Shown: positions 34,664-43,518 of the stretch, one piece after another
How the letters are laid out: each line of letters starts with the position of its first letter
How positions within the stretch are numbered: the first letter of the stretch is position 1
Assembly: GCF_003202235.1 (NCBI RefSeq)
Contig: NZ_MASU01000013.1
Span: 434,001-498,000 of the forward strand
DNA: 64,000 nt
Reading direction: 5' to 3'
Source: Prauserella flavalba
GTDB taxonomy: Bacteria; Actinomycetota; Actinomycetes; Mycobacteriales; Pseudonocardiaceae
Notes under the pieces: generated by a model
Database searches by the model: none
What the model was told of the DNA's origin: nothing
What the model saw: the letters and a program-made list of their open reading frames with translations, nothing else
Position numbers and translations under genes: made by a program

Positions 34664-36107
34664 GGTGGACGCCGCCGCGCGGCTGGCGAGGGCGGCGTTC
34701 GCGGAACTGACCAGGCGTGACCGCTCGTGGCGGGCGGAGCTGCTGCGGGCGATGGCCGGCGAGCTGGAGTCGCGGCGCGAGGAGATCGTCTCGACCGCCG
34801 ACGGGGAGACCGGTCTCGGCGAGACCCGGCTGAACGGTGAGCTGACCCGCACGTGCTTCCAGCTGCGGCTCTTCGCCGACGTGGTCACCGAGGGCGGCTA
34901 CCTCGAGGCGGTCGTCGACCACGCGGGCGACACCGCGATGGGCCCACGGCCCGACCTGCGCCGGATGTTGCTGCCGCTCGGCCCCGTCGCCGTGTTCGGC
35001 GCGAGCAACTTCCCGCTGGCGTTCTCGGTGCCGGGCGGTGACACCGCGTCGGCGCTCGCGGCGGGCTGCCCGGTGGTCGTGAAGGCACACGAGTCGCACC
35101 TGCTCACGTCGCGGTTGTGCGGCGAGGCGCTCGCGGCCGCCGCGGCGAGCCACGGCGCGCCGGAGGGCACGATCGCGGTCGTCTACGGGCGCGAGGCCGG
35201 CGCGCGGCTCGTGCAGCACCCCGACATCAGGGCCGTGGGCTTCACCGGCTCGCTCGGCGGCGGCAAGGCGCTGCTGGAGCTCATCAACTCCCGGCCGGAC
35301 CCGATCCCGTTCTACGGCGAGCTGTCCGGCATCAACCCGCTCGTGGTCACCCCTGCGGCCGCTCAGGAGCGCGCCGACGAGATCGGCGCGGGCCTCGCGG
35401 GCTCGTTCACACTCGGCTCCGGCCAGTTCTGCACCAAGCCGGGGCTGGCGTTCGTGCCGAGGACCGACGGGGGAGAGGCCCTGCTCGGCGCGCTGGGCAA
35501 GGCGGTCGAGGGCACCGGCGCGCAGGTGCTGCTCAACGAGGGCATCCGCGACTCGTTCACGGCGGGCTCGGCCCGGCTCGCGGACCTGCCCGGCGTGTCC
35601 ACACTCGCGGCCGGCGGGGAGGTCGAGGGTGCCGGGTTCACCGCGCAGCCGCGCGTGCTGACCATCGACGCGGCCGACCTCGACGACAGCGTCGTCCGCG
35701 AGTGCTTCGGCCCGCTCGTGGTCGTGGTGCGCTACTCCGAGGACAAGGAACTGCTCGACGCGCTGGCGCGGCTGGAACCCTCGCTGACGGCGACCGTGCA
35801 CCTCGGCAGCGACGAGGCCGCGGACCGCACCGCCCTGCTCGACGGCCTGCGCGAGGTCGCGGGCAGGCTCGTCTTCGACGGCTACCCGACCGGCGTCGCG
35901 GTGTCGTGGGCCCAGCACCACGGCGGGCCGTGGCCGTCCACCAACACCATCCACACCTCGGTGGGCACCACGTCGATCCGCCGGTTCCTGCGGCCGTTCG
36001 CCTGGCAGGGCGCCCCGCGGGCCGTGCTGCCCGCCGAGCTGCGAGACGGCCCGGTGGACATCCCCCGGAGGGTGAACGGCGTGCTCACGCTCCCCGGGAA
36101 CGGGTGA
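34587..36107 (+). CDS. 2-oxoglutarate semialdehyde dehydrogenase (aldehyde dehydrogenase family)
   Basis: A 506-residue NAD(P)+-dependent aldehyde dehydrogenase of the ketoglutarate-semialdehyde subgroup. Key positions are Asn141 (GASNFPLAF), Lys166 (VVVKAHESH), Glu245 (YGELSGINP) and the catalytic Cys282 (GSGQFCTKPG). The KAHE motif and the QHHGGPWPSTN stretch are typical of AraE/YcbD-like proteins. It oxidises 2-oxoglutarate semialdehyde to 2-oxoglutarate, the last step after kdgD. The ATG lies inside tctA and is preceded by AACAAGGAGAAC, so the 77-bp overlap seems real. Confidence 0.9.
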   Translation: MSHLQSVDPRTGTSSETGIPPSTSDEVDAAARLARAAFAELTRRDRSWRAELLRAMAGELESRREEIVSTADGETGLGETRLNGELTRTCFQLRLFADVVTEGGYLEAVVDHAGDTAMGPRPDLRRMLLPLGPVAVFGASNFPLAFSVPGGDTASALAAGCPVVVKAHESHLLTSRLCGEALAAAAASHGAPEGTIAVVYGREAGARLVQHPDIRAVGFTGSLGGGKALLELINSRPDPIPFYGELSGINPLVVTPAAAQERADEIGAGLAGSFTLGSGQFCTKPGLAFVPRTDGGEALLGALGKAVEGTGAQVLLNEGIRDSFTAGSARLADLPGVSTLAAGGEVEGAGFTAQPRVLTIDAADLDDSVVRECFGPLVVVVRYSEDKELLDALARLEPSLTATVHLGSDEAADRTALLDGLREVAGRLVFDGYPTGVAVSWAQHHGGPWPSTNTIHTSVGTTSIRRFLRPFAWQGAPRAVLPAELRDGPVDIPRRVNGVLTLPGNG

Positions 36108-36192
36108 GCCGGGACCGTCTGGCAAAATAGTTGCTTGCCCGCTCCGGATCGGACCCTCTCACCGGCCGGGGCGACCACACATACCTGCGGGC

Positions 36193-36235
36193 ACTCGGAT
36201 CCGGCTCCCCACTCGGATCGTGTCCCGACCCGAGT
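36193..36235 (+). promoter_or_regulatory. rpsP leader with competing hairpins
   Basis: ACTCGGATC occurs at 36193-36201 and again at 36211-36219, and one complementary CCGAGT lies at 36230-36235. Either upstream copy could pair with it, giving two mutually exclusive stems. The stretch is in the 155-bp leader before rpsP (36108-36262). An AT-rich CAAAAT (36123-36128) may be the -10. Confidence 0.3.
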
Positions 36236-36262
36236 AGCGAAACGACAGGAGTACCCACACCC

Positions 36263-36709
36263 GTGGCCGTCAAGATCAAGCTGCAGCGCCTGGGCAAGAT
36301 CCGTGCGCCGTACTACCGCATCATCGTCGCGGACGCGCGCACCCGCCGGGATGGCAAGGCCATCGAGACGATCGGCAAGTACCACCCCAAGGAGGAGCCG
36401 AGCTTCATCGAGGTCGACTCCGACCGCGCTCAGCACTGGCTGAAGGTCGGCGCGCAGCCCACCGAGCCGGTCCAGCGCATCCTCGAGATCACCGGTGACT
36501 GGCAGAAGTTCAAGGGCCTGCCCGGCGCCGAGGGCACGCTGAAGCAGCGCGAGGCCAAGCCGTCGAAGCAGGACCTGTTCAACGCCGCGCTCGCGGCGGC
36601 GGGCGAGGAGCCCACCGGCGAGGCCACCACGCCCAAGAAGAAGAGCGGCGGCAAGAAGGCCGACGCCGCCGCCGAGGGCGAGACCGAGAAGAAGGCCGAC
36701 GAGGCGTGA
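36263..36709 (+). CDS. rpsP: Ribosomal protein bS16
   Basis: A 148-residue S16 of the small ribosomal subunit: [39 protein letters not shown] and [18 protein letters not shown] form the conserved core (residues 1-85). A C-terminal extension of roughly 60 residues rich in Lys/Glu/Ala is longer than in E. coli but usual in actinomycetes. The GTG start has AGGAG about 11 bp upstream. First gene of rpsP-khpA-rimM-trmD. Confidence 0.96.
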   Translation: MAVKIKLQRLGKIRAPYYRIIVADARTRRDGKAIETIGKYHPKEEPSFIEVDSDRAQHWLKVGAQPTEPVQRILEITGDWQKFKGLPGAEGTLKQREAKPSKQDLFNAALAAAGEEPTGEATTPKKKSGGKKADAAAEGETEKKADEA

Positions 36710-36945
36710 GCTTCCTGGCCGACTCGCTCGAGCACCTGGTGCGTGGCATCGTCGACAACCCGGACGACGTCCGGGTCGAGCTGATCACGACGCGCCGGGG
36801 ACGCACCCTCGAGGTGCACGTCCACCCGGACGATCTCGGCAAGGTGATCGGCCGGGGTGGCCGCACGGCCACCGCCCTGCGCACCGTGATGGGAGCCATC
36901 GGCGGCAGGGGCGTACGCGTCGACGTCATCGACACCGACCGCTGA
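36706..36945 (+). CDS. khpA: KH-domain RNA-binding protein KhpA
   Basis: A 79-residue single KH-domain protein with the GxxG loop [14 protein letters not shown] and the expected small size. KhpA proteins form dimers or pair with KhpB/Jag and affect RNA metabolism and cell-envelope growth. The GTG overlaps the rpsP stop (GTGA), and rimM starts 10 bp after its stop, as in most actinobacteria. Confidence 0.93.
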   Translation: MSFLADSLEHLVRGIVDNPDDVRVELITTRRGRTLEVHVHPDDLGKVIGRGGRTATALRTVMGAIGGRGVRVDVIDTDR

Positions 36946-36955
36946 GAAACGCACC

Positions 36956-37468
36956 GTGCAGGTCGTGGTCGGCCGGGTCGCCAAGGCGCACGGCATTCGT
37001 GGCGAACTCGCCGTGGACGTGCGCACCGACTCGCCCGAGGAGCGTTTCGCCGAGGGAGCGGTGCTGACCGGTCAGGCTCGTGACGGCAGCACCACACGGC
37101 TCACCGTGGCAGCCGCCCGCTGGCACAGCGGGCGGCTGCTCATGCGTTTCGCCGAGGTTCCCGATCGCACCGTCGCGGAGGAGCTGCGCGGCGTCCTGCT
37201 GCTCGGCGACACCGACGACCTGCCTCCCATCGAGGACCCGGACGAGTTCTACGACCACGAGCTGGAGGGCCTGCGCGCGGAGCTGATCGACGGGACCGTC
37301 GTCGGCACCGTGCGCGAGGTCGTCCACTCGCCCGGCGGCGAGCTGCTCTCCCTCGACCGCGAAGGCCGCGAGGTGCTCGTGCCCTTCGTGCGGGCGATCG
37401 TCCCGCAGGTCGACGTCGCGGGCGGGCGCGTCGTGCTCGACCCGCCCGAGGGGTTGCTGGACGTCTGA
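36956..37468 (+). CDS. rimM: Ribosome maturation factor RimM
   Basis: A 170-residue two-domain protein for 30S maturation that works with S19. The N-terminal barrel has [21 protein letters not shown] and the C-terminal PRC domain has [14 protein letters not shown] and [23 protein letters not shown] start at 36956; the stop shares one base with the trmD ATG (TGATG). Confidence 0.95.
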   Translation: MQVVVGRVAKAHGIRGELAVDVRTDSPEERFAEGAVLTGQARDGSTTRLTVAAARWHSGRLLMRFAEVPDRTVAEELRGVLLLGDTDDLPPIEDPDEFYDHELEGLRAELIDGTVVGTVREVVHSPGGELLSLDREGREVLVPFVRAIVPQVDVAGGRVVLDPPEGLLDV

Positions 37469-38217
37469 TGAAGATCGACGTCGTCACCATCTTTCCCGAG
37501 TACCTGCAGCCGCTGCGGGCGGCGCTGCTCGGCCGCGCCATCGAGCGCGGACTCATCGAAGTCGGCGTCCACGACCTGCGCGACTGGACCCACGACGTGC
37601 ACCGTGCCGTCGACGACTCGCCGTACGGCGGCGGCCCCGGCATGGTCATGAAGCCCCAGGTCTGGGGTGACGCGCTCGACACCGTGTGCGGCGAGCGCAC
37701 CCGGCTGATCGTCCCGACGCCCGCGGGCAGGCCGTTCACGCAGGAGCTCGCCCACGCCTACGCCGCCGAGGAGCACCTGGTGTTCGCATGCGGCCGCTAC
37801 GAGGGCATCGACCAGCGCGTGATCGACGACGCCGCGCGCCGCATGCCGGTCGACGAGGTCTCCATCGGCGACTACGTGCTGGTCGGCGGCGAAGCAGCCG
37901 TGCTCGTGATCGTCGAGGCCGTCGTGCGCCTGCTGCCGGGCGTGCTCGGCAATCCGGTGTCGGCCGAGCAGGACTCCTTCTCCGACGGGCTGCTGGAGGG
38001 GCCGAGCTTCACCCGCCCGGAGGTCTGGCGGGAGCTGGCGGTGCCCGAGGTGCTGCGCTCCGGCAACCACGCGCTCATCGACCGCTGGCGCCGCGACCAG
38101 GCACTCGAGCGGACCTACCGGCGGCGTCCCGACCTGCTGGAACGGCTCCCCGAGGGTAGTCTCGACAAGCACGATCGGGCGTTGCTCGACCGGCTCCGCC
38201 AGGAGCCCGGTGACTAG
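37468..38217 (+). CDS. trmD: tRNA (guanine-N1-)-methyltransferase TrmD
   Basis: A 249-residue SPOUT methyltransferase making m1G37 in tRNAs. It has [31 protein letters not shown], the knot sequence [16 protein letters not shown] and [21 protein letters not shown]. Normal length, translationally coupled to rimM. Last gene of the rpsP operon; rplS has its own leader. Confidence 0.96.
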   Translation: MKIDVVTIFPEYLQPLRAALLGRAIERGLIEVGVHDLRDWTHDVHRAVDDSPYGGGPGMVMKPQVWGDALDTVCGERTRLIVPTPAGRPFTQELAHAYAAEEHLVFACGRYEGIDQRVIDDAARRMPVDEVSIGDYVLVGGEAAVLVIVEAVVRLLPGVLGNPVSAEQDSFSDGLLEGPSFTRPEVWRELAVPEVLRSGNHALIDRWRRDQALERTYRRRPDLLERLPEGSLDKHDRALLDRLRQEPGD

Positions 38218-38250
38218 CCCCGCCGGGCTGTCTGCAATACTTGACCGGTT

Positions 38251-38271
38251 GGCGCGACGTGATCACGCGCC
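38251..38271 (+). promoter_or_regulatory. Hairpin in the rplS leader
   Basis: GGCGCG-acgtgatca-CGCGCC lies in the 138-bp region between trmD and rplS, flanked by TT and CC that can add pairs through a one-base bulge. L19 leaders with autoregulatory structure are known in other phyla; this is only a positional parallel. A TACTTG (38239-38244) upstream may be a -10. Confidence 0.25.
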
Positions 38272-38355
38272 GCCAAGCTCCTGGGCCACCCGCTGTCAGG
38301 CAGGCGTGCGCCCGGATGTACGCCGAAGCCACACCAAGACGAGGACGGACCACCG

Positions 38356-38715
38356 ATGAACACCCTGGACGCGTTGGACGCTCAGTCGCTGCGTTCTGAC
38401 ATTCCGCACTTCCGCCCGGGCGACACGCTGAAGGTTCACGTCCGCGTTATCGAAGGCAACCGCGAGCGCAACCAGGTCTTCCAGGGCGTCGTCATCCGCC
38501 GTCAGGGCGGTGGCATCCGCGAGACCTTCACCGTGCGCAAGGTGTCGTTCGGCGTCGGTGTCGAGCGGACCTTCCCGGTGCACTCGCCCAACATCGCCAA
38601 GATCGAGGTCGAGAAGCGCGGTGACGTCCGCAGGGCGAAGCTGTACTACCTGCGCGAGCTGCGGGGCAAGGCCGCCAAGATCAAGGAGCGGCGCGAAGCC
38701 CCCTCTGCCTCCTGA
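38356..38715 (+). CDS. rplS: Ribosomal protein bL19
   Basis: A 119-residue L19 at the subunit interface: [40 protein letters not shown] and [20 protein letters not shown] are all canonical. Standard length. ATG start; lepB follows 30 bp downstream but probably with its own promoter. Confidence 0.97.
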   Translation: MNTLDALDAQSLRSDIPHFRPGDTLKVHVRVIEGNRERNQVFQGVVIRRQGGGIRETFTVRKVSFGVGVERTFPVHSPNIAKIEVEKRGDVRRAKLYYLRELRGKAAKIKERREAPSAS

Positions 38716-38745
38716 GTAGTCAAGCGGTTACCGTAGCCTGGCGAC

Positions 38746-39687
38746 GTGGTCGAGCCTGTGCCTTCAAACGCCGCGGAAGACGAGCCGGAGCGCTCGGAGG
38801 ACGAGACCCCGAAAGGGAACCAAGCCGAGTCCTCCGAGCAGGGGCCTGACGCCTCGGCCGGCCCGAGACGCAAGCAGAAGAAGCAGCGCTCGTTCTGGAA
38901 AGAGCTGCCCATCCTCATCGTGGTGGCGCTCGTTCTGGCGTTCCTGATCCAGCAGTTCCTCGCGCGGGTCTACATGATCCCGTCGGGGTCGATGGAACAG
39001 ACGCTCCACGGCTGTGCGGGCTGCACCCCGGACCGGATCCTGGTCGACAAGATCACCTACGACTTCAGTGATCCGGAGCCGGGCGACGTGGTCGTGTTCC
39101 GGGGTCCGCCCGCGTGGACCGAGGGCGACCCGCCGCCCGAGGAGTCGGACAACGCGGTCGCCAACTTCTTCCAGAGCATCGGTTCGGTGTTCGGTCTCGC
39201 GCCGCCGGACGAGCGCGACTTCGTGAAGCGGATCATCGCCACCGGTGGCCAGACCGTCGAATGCTGCGACGACCAGAACCGCGTCGTTGTGGACGGCAAG
39301 CCGCTCGACGAGCCCTACATCTACTGGCAGGGCGCCCACGAGCAGGCCGACTTCGGCCCTGTGACGGTGCCGGAGGGCACTGTCTGGGTGATGGGCGACA
39401 ACCGCAACAACTCCGCCGACTCCCGCTACCAGGGTCACGGCGGGGTGCGGGGCGCCGTCCCGGTCGACAACATCATCGGCAAGGCGCGGTTCATCGTGCT
39501 GCCGCCCTCCCGCTGGGGCACGGTGAGTGATCACAATCCGCAGGCCGCCAACGTCAACGCCATGAGCGCGCCCGCGTGGCAGCAGGGCGTACCGTTGGGT
39601 ATCGGTGTGCTGGCCGCATGGCCGACCTTGCTGGTGGGCCGCCGCCTCGGCGCCGCGGTCCGTGGGACGGTCAGACGAGGACGGTAA
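38746..39687 (+). CDS. lepB: Signal peptidase I
   Basis: A 313-residue type I signal peptidase removing signal peptides outside the membrane. A charged cytoplasmic N-terminus of about 50 residues precedes one TM segment ([19 protein letters not shown]). The catalytic Ser82 is in [11 protein letters not shown], the Lys161 in [12 protein letters not shown], and the late box is [13 protein letters not shown] second hydrophobic segment near the C-terminus ([17 protein letters not shown]) may anchor it again. TAGCCT six bases before the GTG suggests a leaderless start. Confidence 0.95.
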   Translation: MVEPVPSNAAEDEPERSEDETPKGNQAESSEQGPDASAGPRRKQKKQRSFWKELPILIVVALVLAFLIQQFLARVYMIPSGSMEQTLHGCAGCTPDRILVDKITYDFSDPEPGDVVVFRGPPAWTEGDPPPEESDNAVANFFQSIGSVFGLAPPDERDFVKRIIATGGQTVECCDDQNRVVVDGKPLDEPYIYWQGAHEQADFGPVTVPEGTVWVMGDNRNNSADSRYQGHGGVRGAVPVDNIIGKARFIVLPPSRWGTVSDHNPQAANVNAMSAPAWQQGVPLGIGVLAAWPTLLVGRRLGAAVRGTVRRGR

Positions 39688-39692
39688 CGGGC

Positions 39693-40523
39693 GTGAGCGC
39701 TGGACCCGTTGGTGTACCGCGCCCTCCGCGAGCCGTGATTCGCGGTGAGACGTCGTGGGCGCTGCAGACCGCGCTGGACCGGCGCGGTCTCGGTCCGGTC
39801 GCCGGTGTCGACGAGGCGGGCCGGGGCGCGTGTGCAGGCCCGCTCGTGGTGGCCGCCTGCATTCTCAAGCCCGGTGACGGTGCCCGGCTCACCGAGCTCA
39901 CCGACTCGAAGCTGCTCACACCGCTCGCGCGTGAGCGCGTGTACGAGCGGGTGATCCGCCGCGCTCTCGACTACTCGATCGTGGTGATCTCACCCGCCGA
40001 GGTCGACGCGCTCGGCATTCACGTCACCAACATCGAGGGCATGCGGCGTGCGATCGCGGGACTGAACACCGCGCCCGGCTACGTGCTCATCGACGGTTTC
40101 CGCGTGCCGGGACTGCCCGCGCCGAGCGTGCCGGTGATCAAGGGTGACCGCGCGGTCGCGTGTGTCGCCGCGGCGTCCGTCCTCGCCAAGGTCACGCGCG
40201 ACCGGATCATGGCGGGTCTCCACGAGGAGCACCCGGTGTACGGCTTCGACGTGCACAAGGGCTACACGACGGCCGAGCACGGCGAGGCGCTCACCGCGCA
40301 CGGCCCGAGCGTGGTGCACCGCTGGTCCTACACCAACGTCGCCGTGGCGGGCAGGGCGCACGGCCGGCGCCCTCCGCACAAGGTCATGCTCACGGCGGCG
40401 GCGTTGCAGGCGGGCGCCAGGCGGCGCGCGGCCGCGGACGAGGAGCTGAACCAGTACCTGTTCGACCTGCCGGGCACCGAGGAGGCCGCCGAGTTCGCCG
40501 AGGTGTCCGGGGTCGAGGTCTGA
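39693..40523 (+). CDS. rnhB: Ribonuclease HII
   Basis: A 276-residue RNase HII removing ribonucleotides and RNA primers from RNA-DNA hybrids. Catalytic acidic residues lie in [16 protein letters not shown] (D, E), VLIDGFR and [15 protein letters not shown]. The C-terminal part after [10 protein letters not shown] is longer than in E. coli. The GTG at 39693 gives a 30-residue N-terminal extension; a later start is possible. It follows lepB by 5 bp, the usual order. Confidence 0.94.
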   Translation: MSAGPVGVPRPPRAVIRGETSWALQTALDRRGLGPVAGVDEAGRGACAGPLVVAACILKPGDGARLTELTDSKLLTPLARERVYERVIRRALDYSIVVISPAEVDALGIHVTNIEGMRRAIAGLNTAPGYVLIDGFRVPGLPAPSVPVIKGDRAVACVAAASVLAKVTRDRIMAGLHEEHPVYGFDVHKGYTTAEHGEALTAHGPSVVHRWSYTNVAVAGRAHGRRPPHKVMLTAAALQAGARRRAAADEELNQYLFDLPGTEEAAEFAEVSGVEV

Positions 40524-40592
40524 GGTGCTCATGCACAATGGTTGTTCCGCCGGCAACGGCTTGCGAGGCTTGCGAGGAGGGGCGCGGACTAG

Positions 40593-40916
40593 ATGAGCGC
40601 AGAGGATCTCGAGAAGTACGAGACCGAGATGGAGCTGTCGCTGTACCGCGAGTACCGCGACATCGTCGCGCAGTTCTCGTACGTCGTGGAGACCGAGCGG
40701 CGGTTCTACCTGGCCAACGCGGTGGACGTCCAGGTCCGCGACAGCGGCGGCGAGGTGTATTTCGAGGTGCGGATGTCGGACGCGTGGGTCTGGGACATGT
40801 ACCGGCCCGCCCGGTTCGTGAAGAACGTCCGGGTCATCACGTTCAAGGACGTCAACGTCGAGGAGCTCGACAAGCCCGAGCTGCGGCTGCCCGAGGACGG
40901 TCCGTTCGGCGGCTGA
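40593..40916 (+). CDS. DUF2469 family protein
   Basis: A 107-residue actinobacterial protein of unknown function: MSAEDLEKYETEMELSLYRE, FSYVVETERRFYLAN and FVKNVRVITFKDVNVEEL are family-wide stretches. It follows rnhB in mycobacteria too. A tandem 9-bp duplication GCTTGCGAG (40559-40576) precedes the GAGGAGGGG ribosome site. Confidence 0.92.
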   Translation: MSAEDLEKYETEMELSLYREYRDIVAQFSYVVETERRFYLANAVDVQVRDSGGEVYFEVRMSDAWVWDMYRPARFVKNVRVITFKDVNVEELDKPELRLPEDGPFGG

Positions 40917-40918
40917 GC

Positions 40919-40933
40919 ACGGGCGTCGCCCGT
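40919..40933 (+). terminator. Short hairpin after the DUF2469 gene
   Basis: ACGGGC-gtc-GCCCGT, a perfect 6-bp stem with a 3-base loop, 2 bp after the stop codon. No U-run follows. Confidence 0.4.
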
Positions 40934-40982
40934 AGCAGCATTCTCTGACGGTTTTCGCGGGCGCTGTCGCGCGCGGTGAAAA

Positions 40983-41009
40983 CTGTCCACATCACCCTGT
41001 CTGTCCACA
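40983..41009 (+). other. Two DnaA-box-like 9-mers upstream of yraN
   Basis: CTGTCCACA occurs at 40983-40991 and 41001-41009, each one base from the actinobacterial DnaA box TTGTCCACA and in the same orientation, 18 bp apart. They lie in the 184-bp gap before the yraN-comM-dprA operon, which otherwise holds only the hairpin at 40919. Confidence 0.35.
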
Positions 41010-41100
41010 GGTCCGGGAATCGGCTCTGGGCACCTGCCCTGGCGCGGTGGAAGCGTCGTGGGAGGGAGCCGGGAGGTCCGGCTCGCGGATCGAGGGGGTG

Positions 41101-41502
41101 ATGTTGTCCGTGAGCATCGCGGTGCGTGCGGGGCGCACGAGAAAGCGAAGATCCCAGCTCACGCTGGGCCGCCGGGGCGAGGAGCTGGCCGCCGAGTACC
41201 TGCGCGGGCTGGGGCTGGTCGTGCTCAGCCGCAACTGGCGCTGCCGGGAAGGCGAGCTGGACGTCGTCGCCACCGACCGCACGACACTCATCGTCTGCGA
41301 GGTGAAGACCAGGGCCGGGAACGGTTTCGGTGAGCCCGAGGAGGCGGTCACCGAGGACAAACGGGCCCGCATCCGTCGCATCACCGGCCGGTGGCTCGCC
41401 GCGTTCCGGGTCGCCTGGTGCCCCGTTCGGTTCGACGTCATCGCGATCTGTTTCCCGCCTGCCGGGCCGCCGACGTTGCGGCACTTCGTGGGGGCGTTCT
41501 GA
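41101..41502 (+). CDS. YraN-family predicted endonuclease-like protein
   Basis: A 133-residue protein of the UPF0102/YraN family with a restriction-endonuclease-like fold: LGRRGEELAAEYLRGLGLVV, SRNWRCREGELDVVATD and VCEVKTRAGNGFGEPEEAV (E…D…ExK pattern). The ATG at 41101 has GAGGGGG just upstream. Its stop overlaps the comM ATG (TGATG). Function unproven; it is commonly linked to dprA and comM, hinting at DNA processing or uptake. Confidence 0.9.
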   Translation: MLSVSIAVRAGRTRKRRSQLTLGRRGEELAAEYLRGLGLVVLSRNWRCREGELDVVATDRTTLIVCEVKTRAGNGFGEPEEAVTEDKRARIRRITGRWLAAFRVAWCPVRFDVIAICFPPAGPPTLRHFVGAF

Positions 41503-43013
41503 TGCCGCTCGCACGTGCGTGGTCGGTCGCGCTGATCGGCATCGAGGGCAGGCTGGTCGAGATCGAGGCCGACATCGGTGCCGGCATGCCGGGCACCAAA
41601 CTCGTCGGGCTGCCCGACGCGGGCGTGCGCGAGGCCAAGGATCGCGTGAGGGCGGCGGTGCGCAACAGCGGCGAGAAGTGGCCCGACACCCACGTGACAC
41701 TGGGGCTGTCCCCGGCCAACCTCCCCAAGGTCGGCTCGGGCTACGACCTGAGCATCGCGGCGGCGGTCCTCGCCGCGTCCGGCTCCGTCCCGGCCGCCAA
41801 GCTGCTGGGCACGGTCCTGCTCGGCGAGCTGGCTCTGGACGGGCGGGTCCGGCCCGTGCGCGGAGTGCTGCCCGCGCTGCTGGCGGCCCGCCGGGGCGGT
41901 TACCGGCGGGCGGTCGTGCCCGTCGAGTCGCTGTTCGAGGGCGCGCTCGTCGACGGGATCGAGGTGGCCGGTGCGGAGCGGCTGACGGAGGTCGTCGCGT
42001 GGCTGCGAGGCGACCGCGCGCTGACGGCGCCCGGTCCGGTCGTGGAGGAGGCCGCGCCCGAGGTCCCCGATCTCGCCGACGTCATCGGTCAGCCGGAGGC
42101 CCGCTGGGCGCTGGAGGTCGCGGCGGCGGGCGGGCACCACCTGCTGATGACCGGCCCGCCGGGCGTCGGCAAGACCATGCTCGCCAAGCGGCTGCCGGGG
42201 CTGCTGCCGCCGCTGTCCGACGAGGAGGCCCTGCAGGTCAGTGCCGTGCACTCGGTCGACGGTTCGCTGGAGCCGTCGACGCCGCTGCGCCGCGTGCCGC
42301 CGTTCGTCGCGCCGCACCACTCGATCTCGGTGGCGGCGCTCGTCGGCGGCGGTGCCGGGCTCGCGTTGCCGGGTGCGATCAGCAAGGCCCACCGCGGTGT
42401 GCTGTTCCTTGACGAGGCCGCCGAGTTCGGCGGCGAGCGTCTCGAGTCGTTGCGCACCGTGCTGGAGGAGGGCGAGGTCCGGATCGCCAGGGCCCGCGGG
42501 GTGGTGAGCTACCCGGCGAGGTTTCAGTTCGTGCTCGCGACCAACCCGTGCCCGTGTGCCCCGCCGCGCGAGGTCGACTGCTGCTGCACGCCGAACGCCC
42601 GGCGCCGGTACCTCAGCCGGCTGTCCGGGCCGCTGCTCGACCGCGTGGACCTACGGGTCCGGATGCGCCCGATGACGGCGATGAGCGTCCACGAGGGCGG
42701 GGTGCCCGAGCCGACGTCGACCGTCCGCGAGCGGGTGCTCCTGGCGAGGGAGCGGGCCGCCAAGCGCTGGGCCGGCCGAGGCTGGCAGACCAACGCGGAG
42801 GTGCCCGGCCCCGCGCTGCGCCGCGACTACGCGCTTCCGGCCGAGGTGACGAGGCTGCTCGATCGCGGCCTCGACAGGGGTGCCATCACCGCCAGGGGCG
42901 CCGACCGCTGCCTGCGTATCGCGTGGACCCTGGCCGATCTGGCCGAGGCCGACCGCCCGGACGCCGACCACGTCGCGGCGGCCCTGGAGTTCCGTGATCG
43001 GAGGGCGGCATGA
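41502..43013 (+). CDS. ComM-like Mg-chelatase family AAA ATPase
   Basis: A 503-residue YifB/ComM protein: an N-terminal Lon-protease-like domain (residues about 1-170, MPLARAWSVALIGIEGRLVE), the AAA+ core with Walker A MTGPPGVGKTMLAKRL and Walker B GVLFLDEAAEF, a Cys cluster NPCPCAPPREVDCCC, and the C-terminal Mg_chelatase_C domain. ComM helicases promote branch migration in natural transformation. It is coupled upstream to yraN. Confidence 0.92.
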   Translation: MPLARAWSVALIGIEGRLVEIEADIGAGMPGTKLVGLPDAGVREAKDRVRAAVRNSGEKWPDTHVTLGLSPANLPKVGSGYDLSIAAAVLAASGSVPAAKLLGTVLLGELALDGRVRPVRGVLPALLAARRGGYRRAVVPVESLFEGALVDGIEVAGAERLTEVVAWLRGDRALTAPGPVVEEAAPEVPDLADVIGQPEARWALEVAAAGGHHLLMTGPPGVGKTMLAKRLPGLLPPLSDEEALQVSAVHSVDGSLEPSTPLRRVPPFVAPHHSISVAALVGGGAGLALPGAISKAHRGVLFLDEAAEFGGERLESLRTVLEEGEVRIARARGVVSYPARFQFVLATNPCPCAPPREVDCCCTPNARRRYLSRLSGPLLDRVDLRVRMRPMTAMSVHEGGVPEPTSTVRERVLLARERAAKRWAGRGWQTNAEVPGPALRRDYALPAEVTRLLDRGLDRGAITARGADRCLRIAWTLADLAEADRPDADHVAAALEFRDRRAA

Positions 43014-43518
43014 CGGCGACAGCGACGACACCCTGCCTCGGTCGCCGCCCTCGGGTTCGCCGCGACCCGGATCCAGCCGGGGGCGGCGAACCGGCAACGG
43101 CGAACCCCCCACGCCGGTCGGGCACCGCGCCGTGTTCGCCCTGCCTCCCGAGGAACCGGCCGCCCGTTTCGCCGTCCCACGCGTGCCCGTCAGCGATCTC
43201 GATCCTGCGGTGGCCGGCCATGACGGTCCGCTCCGCACTGGTCCGCCAGAGCGGATGGACCTTGGCGCCGCTCACGACGGCTTCGGGGCCGTCCCCGGTC
43301 AACCCCCGTCCGCGAACGAAGCGTTGCGCGAACCGGGTGGATGGTCGCCGAACGGGATGGGAGCGTCCTTCGGGACACCGCGATCCGCGTTCGGCCGGCG
43401 ACCGCACGGAGGGCCGTTCCGCTCGCCGAGGTGCCGCGAGGCCGAGGCCACTCCCGATGAGCGTGGGGTTGTCACGCAGGGGCCCCGGTCCGGGGCAGGC
43501 ACACGTCGGAGGTGCGGT
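43014..43518 (+). other. 505-bp comM-dprA interval with uncertain coding
   Basis: Two overlapping open frames run through this gap. One (43010-43522, 170 codons) starts at an ATG overlapping the comM stop and ends in a TGA overlapping the dprA GTG. The other is in frame with dprA and would add a Pro/Gly/Arg-rich N-terminal extension (for example LPPEEPAARFAVPRVPVSDL). Third-position GC is visibly lower in both than in the flanking genes. I recognise neither product, and no ribosome site or promoter is clear. Confidence 0.3.

Noticed and set aside
40559-40576. Tandem 9-bp repeat GCTTGCGAG as a regulatory or CRISPR-like repeat
   Set aside because: Only two units, directly next to a ribosome site, with no spacer structure; most likely replication slippage.
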